Source: an uncultured Clostridia bacterium (GTDB lineage: Bacteria > Bacillota > Clostridia > TANB77 > CAG-508). Taken from it: a stretch of 59,209 bases of DNA. The notes below the pieces were generated by a model, which was not told the DNA's origin, searched no databases, and saw only the letters and a program-made list of their open reading frames with translations. Location: positions 1-59,209 of the forward strand of contig CAJFLB010000015.1 of the NCBI GenBank assembly GCA_904387305.1, given 5' to 3'. The position numbers and the translations under genes were made by a program. This document shows positions 50,901 through 58,140 of the stretch, one piece after another; positions within the stretch are counted from its first letter, which is position 1; every line of letters starts with the position of its first letter.

Positions 50901-53412
50901 TACAAAAGCTTTAAAATACTATAATGAATATGGGGCTTTTTCAGAAGATGGAAAAGAATATTGGATACGTGCCAATAAAGAAAATCGATTGCCAACAGTA
51001 TGGTCACATATTATGGCCAATGAAAAATTTGGAACCATTGTCACAGAAAATATGGGAGGATATAGTTGGTATAAAAATAGTCGATTAAATCGATTAACTA
51101 GTTGGAATAATAATCCAAGTTTTGATATTCCATCAGAGGTTATCTATATAAAAGATATGGACACAAAGAAAAGCTGGTCTTTAGGCTTAAACCCAATGCC
51201 AGATAATCGAAATTATAATGTTATCTATGGTTTTGGCTATTGCAAATATATCCACAGCAATTTAGGAATTGTGCAAGAATTAGAAATGTTTGTTCCAAGA
51301 GAAGATAGTTGTAAAATTGGTATTTTAAATTTAAGTAATAAAACACCAAATCGAAAACATCTAAAATTATATTATTATATCAAACCAGTAATTGGAGAGG
51401 ATGAATTCAAAACATCTGGGAATATTAGCATTAAATTTGATAGAAATAGTAATACTTTAACAGCATGTAATGTATATGCCAGTGAAATAGAGAATACAAA
51501 ATTATATGTGTCATCTAGTGAAAAAATAAAAAGTTATACAGGAGATAAAAAATTCTTTTTAGGAAAAAATGGATTATCCAATCCAGAAGGTATTAAGAAA
51601 CTTAGACTAAATAATAGTAATGCAATCGGTAGAGATGCTTGTATTGTATTGGAAGTTGAAGTAGACATTGAAAGTTTTTCAAATAAAGAAATTTCTTTTG
51701 TACTAGGGGCAGAAGAAACAAACATTGATTGTAAAAATATAGCATATAAATATAGTAAATTACAGAATTGTAGGCAAGAGTTAGAACGTGTGAAAAATTA
51801 TTGGAAGGCTCTATTAGGAAAACTTCAAGTATATACCCCATTAGAATCAACCAATATTTTACTAAATGGTTGGTGTATTTATCAGACGCTAGAAAGTAGA
51901 CTTTTAGGAAGAAGTGGATATTATCAATCAGGAGGTGCTTTTGGTTTTAGAGACCAATTACAAGATACGATTGCTTTAAAATACATTTCACCAGAAATTT
52001 TAAAACAGCAAATTATCAAGCATAGTAAACATCAATTTGAAGAAGGAGATGTAGAACATTGGTGGCATGAAGAAACCAATAGAGGAATTCGAACAAGATT
52101 TTCAGATGATTTATTATGGTTACCATATCTTGTGCTACAATATATTCATTTTACAGGGGATAATAGCATCTTAGAAATAGAGACGCCATATTTAAAAGGC
52201 GCTATATTAGAAGAAGGTGTAGATGAAAGATATGACCAATATCCACAAAGTGAAAAACAAGAAAGTATTTATTTACATTGTATTAGAGCAATAGAAAAGA
52301 GTTTCAATTTTGGAGAAAATGGATTACCGAAAATTGGTAGTGGGGATTGGAATGATGGTTTTAGTACAGTGGGAAATAAAGGAAGAGGAGAAAGTGTATG
52401 GTTAGGATTTTTCTTGTATAATATTTTAGATGAATTTATTCCTATATGTGAAATGATGGAAGAAAAGGAGAGAGAAAACTTAGAAGAAAAAGATAAAAGT
52501 AATGACTTGATCCCAAGAGAGAATATAAAAACAGAAAATAAATATCATGAAGATGAATTTCAAAACAAAGAAATTGAAAGTCGAAGTGCAAAATGGAGAA
52601 CAATCAAAATCCAATTGAAAAAAGCATTAAATACAAATGGTTGGGATGGTAGATGGTATAAAAGAGCATTTATGGATGATGGAAATGTATTAGGTAGTAT
52701 GGAAAATGATGAATGTAGGATTGATAGTATTGCACAAAGTTGGAGTATTATATCAAAAGCAGGAGATAATGATAAAAAATATATTTCAATGGAAAGTTTA
52801 GAAAATCATTTAGTCGATAAAGAAAATGGAATTATAAAATTATTAGACCCACCATTTGAAAAAGGACATTTAGAACCAGGATATATCAAAGCTTATTTAC
52901 CAGGTGTTAGAGAAAATGGAGGACAATATACACATAGCAGTTGCTGGGCGATTATAGCAGAAGCTTTGTTAGGATTTGGCGATAAAGCTTTAGAATTCTA
53001 TCGAATGATTAATCCAATCGAACATGCAAGAACAAAAGATGCTAGTAGTAAATATAAGGTAGAACCATATGCGATAGCCGCAGATATTTATGGAGCTGGC
53101 AATTTAGCAGGAAGAGGAGGTTGGACTTGGTATACTGGTTCAAGTAGTTGGTATTATACTGCAGGAATCGAATATATATTAGGTTTAAAAATAAAAGAAG
53201 GATATCTAACGATAGATCCATGTATTCCAAAAGATTGGAAGGAATATCTAATGAGATATAAATGGAAGGATAGTATTTATAATATAAAAGTGATTAATAG
53301 GAGTCAAAAAAATACAGGAGTAGAAAAGGTATTATTGAATGGGGAAGAGGTTGAGAATAAGATTAAATTAGATGGAAGTAATAGAGTGTGTCATATTGAA
53401 GTGTATATGTAA
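44989..53412 (+). CDS. Cyclic beta-1,2-glucan synthase-like giant protein (GT84 + glycoamylase-like + GH94)
   Basis: At 2,807 residues this matches the layout of cyclic beta-glucan synthases (NdvB/Cgs type). Hydrophobic segments lie near residues 397-445, 799-850 and 931-975. A glycosyltransferase domain near residue 610 has ITLDADTDLI, with RWIRGDWQII later. A glycoamylase-like region near 1230-1420 includes ATEARQASLVAI and AHHQGLILLS. The C-terminal GH94-type (alpha/alpha)6 phosphorylase region has GAFGFRDQLQDT and GSGDWNDGF, whose aspartate is the expected catalytic acid. It would make and trim beta-glucan at the membrane. The start is TTG, within an occluding hairpin. Linkage and cyclic nature are inferred from the family. 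Confidence 0.88.
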   Translation: MKTNKILKIDGTILDKKQLENHLQKIASNHNLTNKPSKETYPIPQLIENYETIKTVYNLLNEHVKLGMTTHPAGEWLLDNFYIIEETVKQIQKELTLKKYMNFLGIANGKYKGFARIFVLAAEIVAYTDNKIEKEDLEDYLASYQEKKTLSMEEFWNIGLFLQIAIIENIREICEKIYSSQIQKMKAENIVQKLIENPQDKKENHIYHLKNIKKDMLNDVKYPFIEYMSYILKRYGKKGYRYLKILDEIVEMTGTTVQEVIKKEHFDIAVKKVSIGNSITSIKTIQRINFLEIFEKINGVEEILKQDPAGVYPKMDNDTKDYYRNIIKEISKKTKISEIYIAKKILQLAEDNKPKGKKAHIGYYIIDKGIEKVYQELQCRVPKHLEEKTKQKLYITTNIFLSIVVSFVFSSILNLYIQNVGIYIFNFLILLIPSSEIVTQIIQYMLSKIVKPKPIPKIDFSKGIDEENACMVVIPTILKNKEKVKELMHKLEVYYIANQSKNLYFTLLGDCSESTMKEEKIDNEVIETGMKLAENLNEKYSKENDFPIFHFIHRKREWNEKENCYLGWERKRGMLTQFNEYLLGNEENVFRTNTIETYKDCIPKIQYVITLDADTDLILNSAFELVGAMAHILNKPVIDEEKNIVVEGHGMIQPRIGINLDISYKTIFTQIFAGAGGIDSYTNAISDLYQDNFGEGIFTGKGIYDVKVFSKVLKNAIPENTVLSHDLLEGCYLRCGLATDIMLMDGYPTKYNSFMNRLSRWIRGDWQIISWLKGKVNSKVGNIQNPLNSLSKYKIFDNLRRSLIEIMVIISLILFVMLGKVYHFETYPFIMISIIAVVMPYILEMFNTMLVKKEGEHKQKKFSPRISGYKGIGLRILITIGVLPYKAYVSCVAIIKTLYRKWISHKKLLEWMTSEEAEKQAKNDVMSYIKQMWFNIALGIVTIGLALTNKGFGDFIIETILGILWILTPFIMWYISKEKKEVTAIETLDKTEIEYVLEIGRKTWQFFKKYITKENNYLMPDNYQEDRKQKIVTRTSSTNIGLSILAIVSSYDLQYETLPDTINLLHKVVTSVDSLQKWNGHLYNWYDTKTKEPLRPRYISTVDSGNFVGYLYVTKAFLEEIQEKLQNHDNVHFEQSIEHKKNREEYETVSKENTVSKEQRNEIIETKRKIDITNEEEKGKVQNQIKEMLEIIERMIEQTDFTYLYSQEHQIFSIGYNIEENKLTDSYYDLLATEARQASLVAIAKKDIPSKHWNHLSRTLTILGKYKGLISWSGTAFEYLMPNMNIPKYKGSLLDESCKFMMMSQMKYAEEMHLPFGVSEAAFNLKDLQSNYQYKAFGIPWLGLKRGLADEMVVSTYGSMLAITDIPKEVVKNLKVLEQYGMYSKYGFYESLDFTPERVRKGKKAEVVKTYMAHHQGLILLSINNLINQLILQKRFTKNPEIQAVSILFQETMPEKAIITKEDKEKVEKLKYKDYEDYIVRTYTKIDEKLITGNVISNENYMIAMNQKGEGVSKYKNIYINHFKRTDDYTQGIIFYIKSIKNKQIMSSSYSQNIKNENQYQIRFMPDKNEQEITSGNIKATIKTTVASNEPVELRRMIIENLGNEEEIVELTGYFEPILTPKEQYYAHPAFNNLFLVYGYDEKNEALLVKRKKRELGEKEVYLATTLHASREDRIGDLEYEIEEEKFNGRGNLKIPKMVKDSLPFSKKIGLVTEPVVAMKRTIKIKKQEKVVIDFILSVEEEKEQVLQNLEKYTSFENVKNEFELSKARVEAETRYLNMKGKDIEIYQKMLSYIVFDDSIKSVEKEKFNHTQNYKQSDLWKYGISGDLPIILVKMKNANDVQGLKEVLKAYEYFRTKNVETEIVIIDEEKYSYENYVREEIDSTILNQHMGYLKNIKAGIFILNEEEMDKKDIAFLEFISVITVDCAKGNLENNLKEIEETYLENYKEISEEENVNQFVEENTEDVDILKDTKALKYYNEYGAFSEDGKEYWIRANKENRLPTVWSHIMANEKFGTIVTENMGGYSWYKNSRLNRLTSWNNNPSFDIPSEVIYIKDMDTKKSWSLGLNPMPDNRNYNVIYGFGYCKYIHSNLGIVQELEMFVPREDSCKIGILNLSNKTPNRKHLKLYYYIKPVIGEDEFKTSGNISIKFDRNSNTLTACNVYASEIENTKLYVSSSEKIKSYTGDKKFFLGKNGLSNPEGIKKLRLNNSNAIGRDACIVLEVEVDIESFSNKEISFVLGAEETNIDCKNIAYKYSKLQNCRQELERVKNYWKALLGKLQVYTPLESTNILLNGWCIYQTLESRLLGRSGYYQSGGAFGFRDQLQDTIALKYISPEILKQQIIKHSKHQFEEGDVEHWWHEETNRGIRTRFSDDLLWLPYLVLQYIHFTGDNSILEIETPYLKGAILEEGVDERYDQYPQSEKQESIYLHCIRAIEKSFNFGENGLPKIGSGDWNDGFSTVGNKGRGESVWLGFFLYNILDEFIPICEMMEEKERENLEEKDKSNDLIPRENIKTENKYHEDEFQNKEIESRSAKWRTIKIQLKKALNTNGWDGRWYKRAFMDDGNVLGSMENDECRIDSIAQSWSIISKAGDNDKKYISMESLENHLVDKENGIIKLLDPPFEKGHLEPGYIKAYLPGVRENGGQYTHSSCWAIIAEALLGFGDKALEFYRMINPIEHARTKDASSKYKVEPYAIAADIYGAGNLAGRGGWTWYTGSSSWYYTAGIEYILGLKIKEGYLTIDPCIPKDWKEYLMRYKWKDSIYNIKVINRSQKNTGVEKVLLNGEEVENKIKLDGSNRVCHIEVYM

Positions 53413-53500
53413 AATGAGAGTTTTATAAATAGAAAAAATCTCAAATAACAAAAGTTGAAAGTATCATGTTTTTTTATAATAGGAGAATAATAGACACAAG

Positions 53501-53524
53501 TGGAGCGCCTGGAAAGGCGCTCCA
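53501..53524 (-). terminator. GC-rich hairpin after the 53530 minus-strand gene
   Basis: GGAGCGCC pairs with GGCGCTCC around an eight-base loop, directly past the stop codon of the gene at 53530-53754. It lacks a long T run on that strand. Confidence 0.6.
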
Positions 53525-53529
53525 TTTGC

Positions 53530-53754
53530 TCAAGCAACAGAAGAAAATAAGTATTTCCCTGTGCTCGAATATATGGACAGATTTTTCTGTCCGTAAGGGA
53601 GATCATTATACCCGATTTTATTCAGGAATTTCTCCCCCAGGAAGTCTTCGATTTCGAAAACTCCCCCCTCTGCCTCCGCGAGGTATTGAGCTATTTCATC
53701 AGAAATAGCCAACGTTTTTGTTTTCTCTCCTAGACTAATGAATAATTTTGCCAT
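53530..53754 (-). CDS. Small protein, 74 aa, unknown
   Basis: I do not recognise it. The ATG at 53754 has TAGGAGGAA upstream on the minus strand. The sequence has an N-terminal strand (AKLFISLGEKTKTLAI), an acidic middle (EGGVFEIEDFLGEKF) and no membrane segment. Codon use is far less AT-biased than in surrounding genes. The plus-strand frame across the same DNA lacks a ribosome binding site and is not considered a gene. Confidence 0.6.
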   Translation of the reverse strand: MAKLFISLGEKTKTLAISDEIAQYLAEAEGGVFEIEDFLGEKFLNKIGYNDLPYGQKNLSIYSSTGKYLFSSVA

Positions 53755-53985
53755 TTTATTCCTCCTATTTTCTTTTGTATCCTCCTGTGGAAGCGAGGAT
53801 TGTTGCTATGTAACTATTCATATTATACCATATTTTACATAAAAAGTAAAATTTAAAGTTATGAAGTATGTTTTTTGGAAATAATATAAAACTATGCGAT
53901 AGGTGTGATAAAGAATAAAATTGTCACAAAAAAATAATTCTCTCATATATATAATAATAAAAGCTATAAAGGGAGGATTATTTTT

Positions 53986-54261
53986 ATGGCAAAAATATTA
54001 GTGTTTAATAATGACACAGATAGAATGGAAACCTATTACAGAAATGAAGCTGACCCAATGCCATATAATACAAATGGAACATTAAGAGTAAGGGAATTTA
54101 GAGGTTCAAGCAAAAGTAATATATTATGGACAACAAAAAGAACTATGCAAAGTTGGAATAGTCAAAGATATATTTTTGGCGGACCAATACCAGTGGGATT
54201 TGCTTTTAAAAGACCATATGAAGGTGGACATGGAAATCAAAGTCAAGATAGTGCAAGATAG
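53986..54261 (+). CDS. Truncated peptidoglycan-binding/M15-like protein, 91 aa
   Basis: The sequence MAKILVFNNDTDRMETYYRN and NGTLRVREFRGSSKSNILW matches, from memory, the N-terminus of clostridial wall-associated proteins that continue into a peptidase-like motif of the type GGHxxQSQHYAGVAFD. Here it stops right after GGHGNQSQDSAR, so the part with the remaining active-site residues is missing. It has a very good GGGAGGA and a coherent start, so it may still be translated. It is either a decayed fragment or a short variant with only the N-terminal domain. Confidence 0.6.
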   Translation: MAKILVFNNDTDRMETYYRNEADPMPYNTNGTLRVREFRGSSKSNILWTTKRTMQSWNSQRYIFGGPIPVGFAFKRPYEGGHGNQSQDSAR

Positions 54262-54446
54262 TTGTACCATTCTTATGAAAGTATTGATAATAAAGAGATA
54301 TAAAGATTTTTAACTTCAATAAAATCTATCAAATTTATAGCATGTTTTCTAAAAAAAATCAAGTAGTAAAAAAATATTTATGTAACAGTAAAATAATATT
54401 AGATACTATAAAGTAGGGTAGTACCTACATCTAAGGGAGGCTCAAA

Positions 54447-54656
54447 ATGCAAATTTATGAGATAAAAGAAACTCTAACAGATAGCACCATTATAGAAAAT
54501 ATATATCAAATTCAAAAATTGATAAAAGATATTACAAAACAAACAGAATTAATAATTAATATAAATCAAGTAGATTTTAATTATATAAATATAGTTTTAG
54601 ATAAAACAAAAATAAATTTGCAAAAAATATATCAAATTTTAAATTTAGAATATTAA
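54447..54656 (+). CDS. Small helical protein, 69 aa, unknown
   Basis: AAGGGAGG precedes the ATG. The protein is rich in Ile, Asn, Gln and Lys and has no membrane segment (for example IIENIYQIQKLIKDITKQTE). I do not recognise it. A terminator follows at once, so it is a single-gene unit in this accessory-looking region. Confidence 0.55.
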   Translation: MQIYEIKETLTDSTIIENIYQIQKLIKDITKQTELIININQVDFNYINIVLDKTKINLQKIYQILNLEY

Positions 54657-54661
54657 AAGAT

Positions 54662-54700
54662 AATAACACTCTATAGCTTTAACAAGTTAAGAGTGTTATT
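54662..54700 (+). terminator. Terminator after the 54447 gene
   Basis: AATAACACTC pairs with GAGTGTTATT; T residues follow. Confidence 0.8.
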
Positions 54701-54869
54701 TTGATATGCAATATAAAAATAAAAAAACTATACAAATTTTGAAAAAAGGGGCGGACAGAAGATAAAAAACAGTATATAATATTATGTAAAGTGCACAACA
54801 AATATATAATTTGAGCAGAATATAGAGTTTAGATAGTATGAAGTTGTTTTCAAAAAAGGTGGTGATAAT

Positions 54870-55259
54870 ATGTGTCTAAAAATAGAAGCACTAAAAAGAA
54901 TGAAGTTATTAAAATTACATCAAAATGTTATTGATGAATTTAGCAGAAGTAAAAAATTAAATAAATCAGAATATCCTTTGGCCTCCTTATACTGGCTAAC
55001 AAATGAAGAAAAACAATTAGTAGATGAATTTGAAAAAAACAATCAAGGAATACTTGTATATCATCTTATAAAATCAAAAACAAAAGATTTAGGGGTTATA
55101 TATGATTTGCTTTATATAACAGAAAATAGAGAAGATTGGCCAATAGATAGAGAATTTCTAAAAGATAATCTAGTGTTATCACATACAATAACAAATGAGG
55201 AAGAAGATGGTCGTATAAAAATAAAAAAGAAAAATGGAGGTCTTCTTAGAGAATATTAG
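54870..55259 (+). CDS. Small protein, 129 aa, resembling conjugative-element cargo proteins
   Basis: The pattern LKLHQNVIDEFSRSKKLNKS, LYWLTNEEKQLVDEFEKNNQ and VYHLIKSKTKDLGVIYDLLY, with a C-terminal KKNGGLLREY, resembles a family of short uncharacterised proteins common in integrative and conjugative elements of Bacillota. That is recollection and not a search result. There are no catalytic motifs. GGTGGTGAT precedes the ATG. It begins a run of co-directional small genes leading into an AAA ATPase. Confidence 0.65.
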   Translation: MCLKIEALKRMKLLKLHQNVIDEFSRSKKLNKSEYPLASLYWLTNEEKQLVDEFEKNNQGILVYHLIKSKTKDLGVIYDLLYITENREDWPIDREFLKDNLVLSHTITNEEEDGRIKIKKKNGGLLREY

Positions 55260-55303
55260 AAAAATTATACTTACAAAAATAAAATATATTTTTGGGGGAT
55301 AAA

Positions 55304-55609
55304 ATGGAAAGTGTAAGAAAATATAGCACAAATGATGCAATTCTAAAAGAAATAAAAAACATATATGGAATTGAAAAATGTGAAGAAAATATAAACAATT
55401 ATATAGAATATGTAAATTTAAGGAAAAAAGAAAATATAAATATTGCAAATTTTAATATTTTAATTAGATGTAGAAATGAATATGCAAAAATAGAAAAATT
55501 GATACAAGCAATAATAAAGTTATTACAAATAAATAATATTGCTAGTACATATATATATCTAAAAGAAAAAAAATTAAAAAAAGTCATAAGGGTAATAACA
55601 AAGAAATAA
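55304..55609 (+). CDS. N-terminal part of a split AAA ATPase
   Basis: From ATG 55304 (with GGGGGAT upstream) this frame encodes 101 residues of helical and mixed sequence (KYSTNDAILKEIKNIYGIEK; NFNILIRCRNEYAKIEKLIQ). It ends at TAA 55607 in an A-rich tract. The next frame, which holds the rest of an AAA protein, is open from 55546 on but lacks a start with a ribosome binding site. The two frames are therefore probably one gene broken by a -1 shift, programmed or mutational. Confidence 0.65.
   Translation: MESVRKYSTNDAILKEIKNIYGIEKCEENINNYIEYVNLRKKENINIANFNILIRCRNEYAKIEKLIQAIIKLLQINNIASTYIYLKEKKLKKVIRVITKK
55566..55582 (+). promoter_or_regulatory. Possible -1 frameshift slippery tract
   Basis: An A8 run (55566-55573) and an A7 run (55576-55582) occur in the overlap of two frames. 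In the upstream frame the second run reads as A-AAA-AAA, a classical slippery heptamer. Slipping back one base there continues directly into the AAA ATPase frame, with next codons AGT CAT AAG GGT. Confidence 0.5.
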
Positions 55610-55626
55610 TTATAGTAGACTCAGAT

Positions 55627-56841
55627 TTGATAGATATATCAAGTAATCTTATAAAAGGAGAATTAGAAAAATATATACAAGATAATCAAAATAAGATTTT
55701 CATAATAGCAGATAAGACTCAAAAAAGTAAATATAATGAAGATTTTAAATCAAAAAATATTTTTTGGGTATTTGAATTGGAGGAAGCATCAGCAAAAGAT
55801 AAGATTAGATATATAAATGAAGTATTACAACAAAATCATATAAAAATAAACAGAAATTGTAGCATATTTAATGTGATGCCTAATAATAGTTATGATAAAA
55901 TACAAAATGACTTGTTAAATCTAATTGTAAAATGCAAATCAAAAAATATAAATAAAATTACAGATAAAGTTTTATTAGAGAATTTAAAAGAAAAAGTATA
56001 TCTAAAAGAAATATCTAAAAGAAAATCAGGAATAAAAGAATTGAATAATTTAGAAGGACTAGTTGAAGTGAAACAACAGGTATATTCTATTATCAATTAT
56101 ATAAAAATAAATAAGGATAGAGGAAATCTACCATCACTACATATGAGCTTTGAAGGAAAACAAGGTTCAGGAAAAACTTCAGTAGCTAGAGTAATTGGAA
56201 AAATATTTGCAGAAGAAAAAATATTATCAGATAAAGAAAAATTTGTTGAAATACATGCAAGAGATTTAGTTGGACAATTTGTTGGTTGGACATCTAAACA
56301 AACTAAAGAAATTGTAGAAGATGCAGAAGGTGGAATTTTATTTGTAGATGAAGCTTATTCTTTGTATAGTGAAAGATATAGCTTTGAACAAGAGGCAATA
56401 GATACCTTGATAAAATTGATGGAAGATAAAAGAGATAAGATTTGCATTATTTTGGCAGGTTATACAGAGGAGATGCAAAGACTTTTTAATATGAACCAAG
56501 GTTTTAAAAGTAGAATAAATTTTCATATACAATTTCCAGATTATACAGAAGAAGAATTATATAGTATATTCAAAAAAATGGCTAAAAAAGAAAATTACAA
56601 ATTATCTAATAATATAAAAGATATAATATTAGAATATTTTATCAAAGAAAAACAAAGAGAAGATTTTGCTAATGGTAGAAGTGTAAGAAATTTGTTTGAA
56701 AGAATTAAATTTGAACAAGCTAATAGAGTAGCTTTAGATACTACACAAGATATTAACCTAATAAAAAAATGTGATATACAAAATGTGATATATGAATTAT
56801 CAAGAAAACAAAAGCAAGAAAAAAGGAGAATAGGGTTTTGA
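55627..56841 (+). CDS. SpoVK/CbxX-type AAA+ ATPase (main part)
   Basis: The open frame extends upstream to 55546, and TTG 55627 is only the first conventional start, without a ribosome binding site. An N-terminal domain (IFIIADKTQKSKY) is followed by the AAA module: LEGLVEVKQQV, Walker A FEGKQGSGKTSVARVIG, the pore-type segment DLVGQFVGWTSKQT, Walker B ILFVDEAYSLYS and the sensor ILAGYTEEM, then SRINFHIQFPDYT. This matches CbxX/SpoVK ATPases, which remodel protein complexes; related ATPases also serve type VII secretion (EccA). The neighbours are small unknown proteins, so its substrate is unknown. Confidence 0.85.
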   Translation: MIDISSNLIKGELEKYIQDNQNKIFIIADKTQKSKYNEDFKSKNIFWVFELEEASAKDKIRYINEVLQQNHIKINRNCSIFNVMPNNSYDKIQNDLLNLIVKCKSKNINKITDKVLLENLKEKVYLKEISKRKSGIKELNNLEGLVEVKQQVYSIINYIKINKDRGNLPSLHMSFEGKQGSGKTSVARVIGKIFAEEKILSDKEKFVEIHARDLVGQFVGWTSKQTKEIVEDAEGGILFVDEAYSLYSERYSFEQEAIDTLIKLMEDKRDKICIILAGYTEEMQRLFNMNQGFKSRINFHIQFPDYTEEELYSIFKKMAKKENYKLSNNIKDIILEYFIKEKQREDFANGRSVRNLFERIKFEQANRVALDTTQDINLIKKCDIQNVIYELSRKQKQEKRRIGF

Positions 56842-56927
56842 TGGATCAGATAGATTATAATTATCTAAAAACAGAAAATATTAAAAAAGAAAAGAGGAAA
56901 AATGGGATATTACAAAAAACAATTTGA
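56841..56927 (+). CDS. Possible 28-aa leader peptide or coupled small ORF
   Basis: The ATG overlaps the stop codon of the AAA gene (TGATG), suggesting translational coupling. The frame reads MDQIDYNYLKTENIKKEKRK and ends after the start of the next gene, which it overlaps by 26 bases. It may only carry ribosomes to the ATG at 56902. No recognisable domain. Confidence 0.3.
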   Translation: MDQIDYNYLKTENIKKEKRKNGILQKTI

Positions 56928-57189
56928 TAAAAGAGGCTTTGATACAATGTGGACTTTCTTACAAATGGGACATCAGAAACCTAATATTTCACAATTAAAG
57001 AAAGCCATACAAAATTTAATATTAATGATGAAACAGAAAGATAGTGGTCAGAGAAATCATAAAAATACTATAAATATAGAAGAAAATTTTGATATGACTA
57101 TTATTACAATAATATGTGAAAGTGTGATTTTATTTCTAAATGGAGATTTAGAAAAATTAGAAAAAATAGAAAAGGAAGGGCTGAAATAG
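56902..57189 (+). CDS. Small protein, 95 aa, unknown
   Basis: AAAGAGG lies before the ATG. The protein begins MGYYKKQFDKRGFDTMWTFL and ends in a Lys/Glu-rich helix; the middle has MTIITIICESVILFLNGDLE, probably amphipathic rather than membrane-spanning. I do not recognise it. It is directly joined to the next gene (stop at 57189, start at 57190), and both follow the AAA ATPase closely, so they are likely co-translated and possibly partners of the ATPase. Confidence 0.6.
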   Translation: MGYYKKQFDKRGFDTMWTFLQMGHQKPNISQLKKAIQNLILMMKQKDSGQRNHKNTINIEENFDMTIITIICESVILFLNGDLEKLEKIEKEGLK

Positions 57190-57609
57190 ATGAATAAAGA
57201 AAATAAGCAAGAAAAATTGACAATGAAAATAGGAGAAATGGCAAAAATGGAATGCAAATTCAAAAAATATTTAGAAGATTTTGATGAACAATTTGAAACA
57301 CATACAGCTAAAAGAATGACAGAAATTCCATTATTATTAACTGTTTTTAATGAGTTTATACAAGAAAATTATAAGCCTAGTGAGATTTATAATTTAGCTT
57401 TAAAATTGAGAAATCAGATAAAAGATGAAATGGAAGAAACTTTCACAAAAGAAGAACTAGAGTTGATAGAACAATATCAATTCTATGAAGATAGGATGTC
57501 AGATGATATGATAGAACAAGCATTTATATATGGATATGCTATGAATGATGAATTAAGATATGAAGCTAAAAGACAATTTCATAAAGAAAATAATAGTAAA
57601 ATACAGTAG
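57190..57609 (+). CDS. Acidic helical protein, 139 aa, unknown
   Basis: It starts immediately after the preceding stop codon, with AAGGGCTG nearby. It is rich in Glu, Lys and Met and probably all-helical (LKLRNQIKDEMEETFTKEEL; DRMSDDMIEQAFIYGYAMND). No membrane segment or catalytic motif is visible. Last gene of the run that starts at 54870. Confidence 0.6.
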   Translation: MNKENKQEKLTMKIGEMAKMECKFKKYLEDFDEQFETHTAKRMTEIPLLLTVFNEFIQENYKPSEIYNLALKLRNQIKDEMEETFTKEELELIEQYQFYEDRMSDDMIEQAFIYGYAMNDELRYEAKRQFHKENNSKIQ

Positions 57610-57693
57610 ATTATAAATAGAAGAAGATGTTAAGAAAACATAAAATAAGTGCAAAATATAGCAATATATATTTTACACTTGGCATATGTCATA

Positions 57694-57915
57694 TTATTCA
57701 TCTGCAACAATAAATAAATCATTAGGTTCACAATTTAGAATTTTGCAAAGTTTATAAAGGTTATCATACTTTATAGACTTTGTTTTATTTTCTACAAGAT
57801 TATTAAAATTGCTATAACTGATAGTGCCCATATTGTTAAGTTCATTAAATAACCAATATTTTGTTTTACCTTGCTTTTTGAGTATTTGTTTAACATTTAA
57901 TTTTATAGTAGCCAT
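57694..57915 (-). CDS. XRE-family (Cro/CI-type) helix-turn-helix regulator
   Basis: At 73 residues the protein is one HTH domain: LNVKQILKKQGKTKYWLFNE, the recognition region SYSNFNNLVENKTKSI, and DNLYKLCKILNCEPNDLFIV, the typical end of YozG-like regulators. AAAGGAG lies upstream on the minus strand. It is transcribed away from the secreted-protein gene at 58141 and toward the AAA operon end, and may repress one or both. The operator cannot be named; the divergent intergenic region is 225 bases of AT-rich DNA. Confidence 0.88.
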   Translation of the reverse strand: MATIKLNVKQILKKQGKTKYWLFNELNNMGTISYSNFNNLVENKTKSIKYDNLYKLCKILNCEPNDLFIVADE

Positions 57916-58140
57916 ATGAAAATCTCCTTTTTCTCATATATTTTAGACTAATCTCATATTTTTATTAACTCACATAAAAATAACTCATAAAAACAGTAGA
58001 CAAAAATAAAATGTAATGTTATACTTCAAATAAGAAAATAATAGTATCATTTTATGTTTTAAATTGTAGTAAATGGGGGTGAATAGAAAATAGAAAAATA
58101 TTGAAATATAAATGAAAATAGAAGAAAAGGAGAAAAAGAG

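Noticed and set aside
53466..53708. Plus-strand frame of 80 codons after the glucan synthase
   Set aside because: It has no ribosome binding site, and the minus-strand frame over the same DNA has a strong one and a sensible composition.
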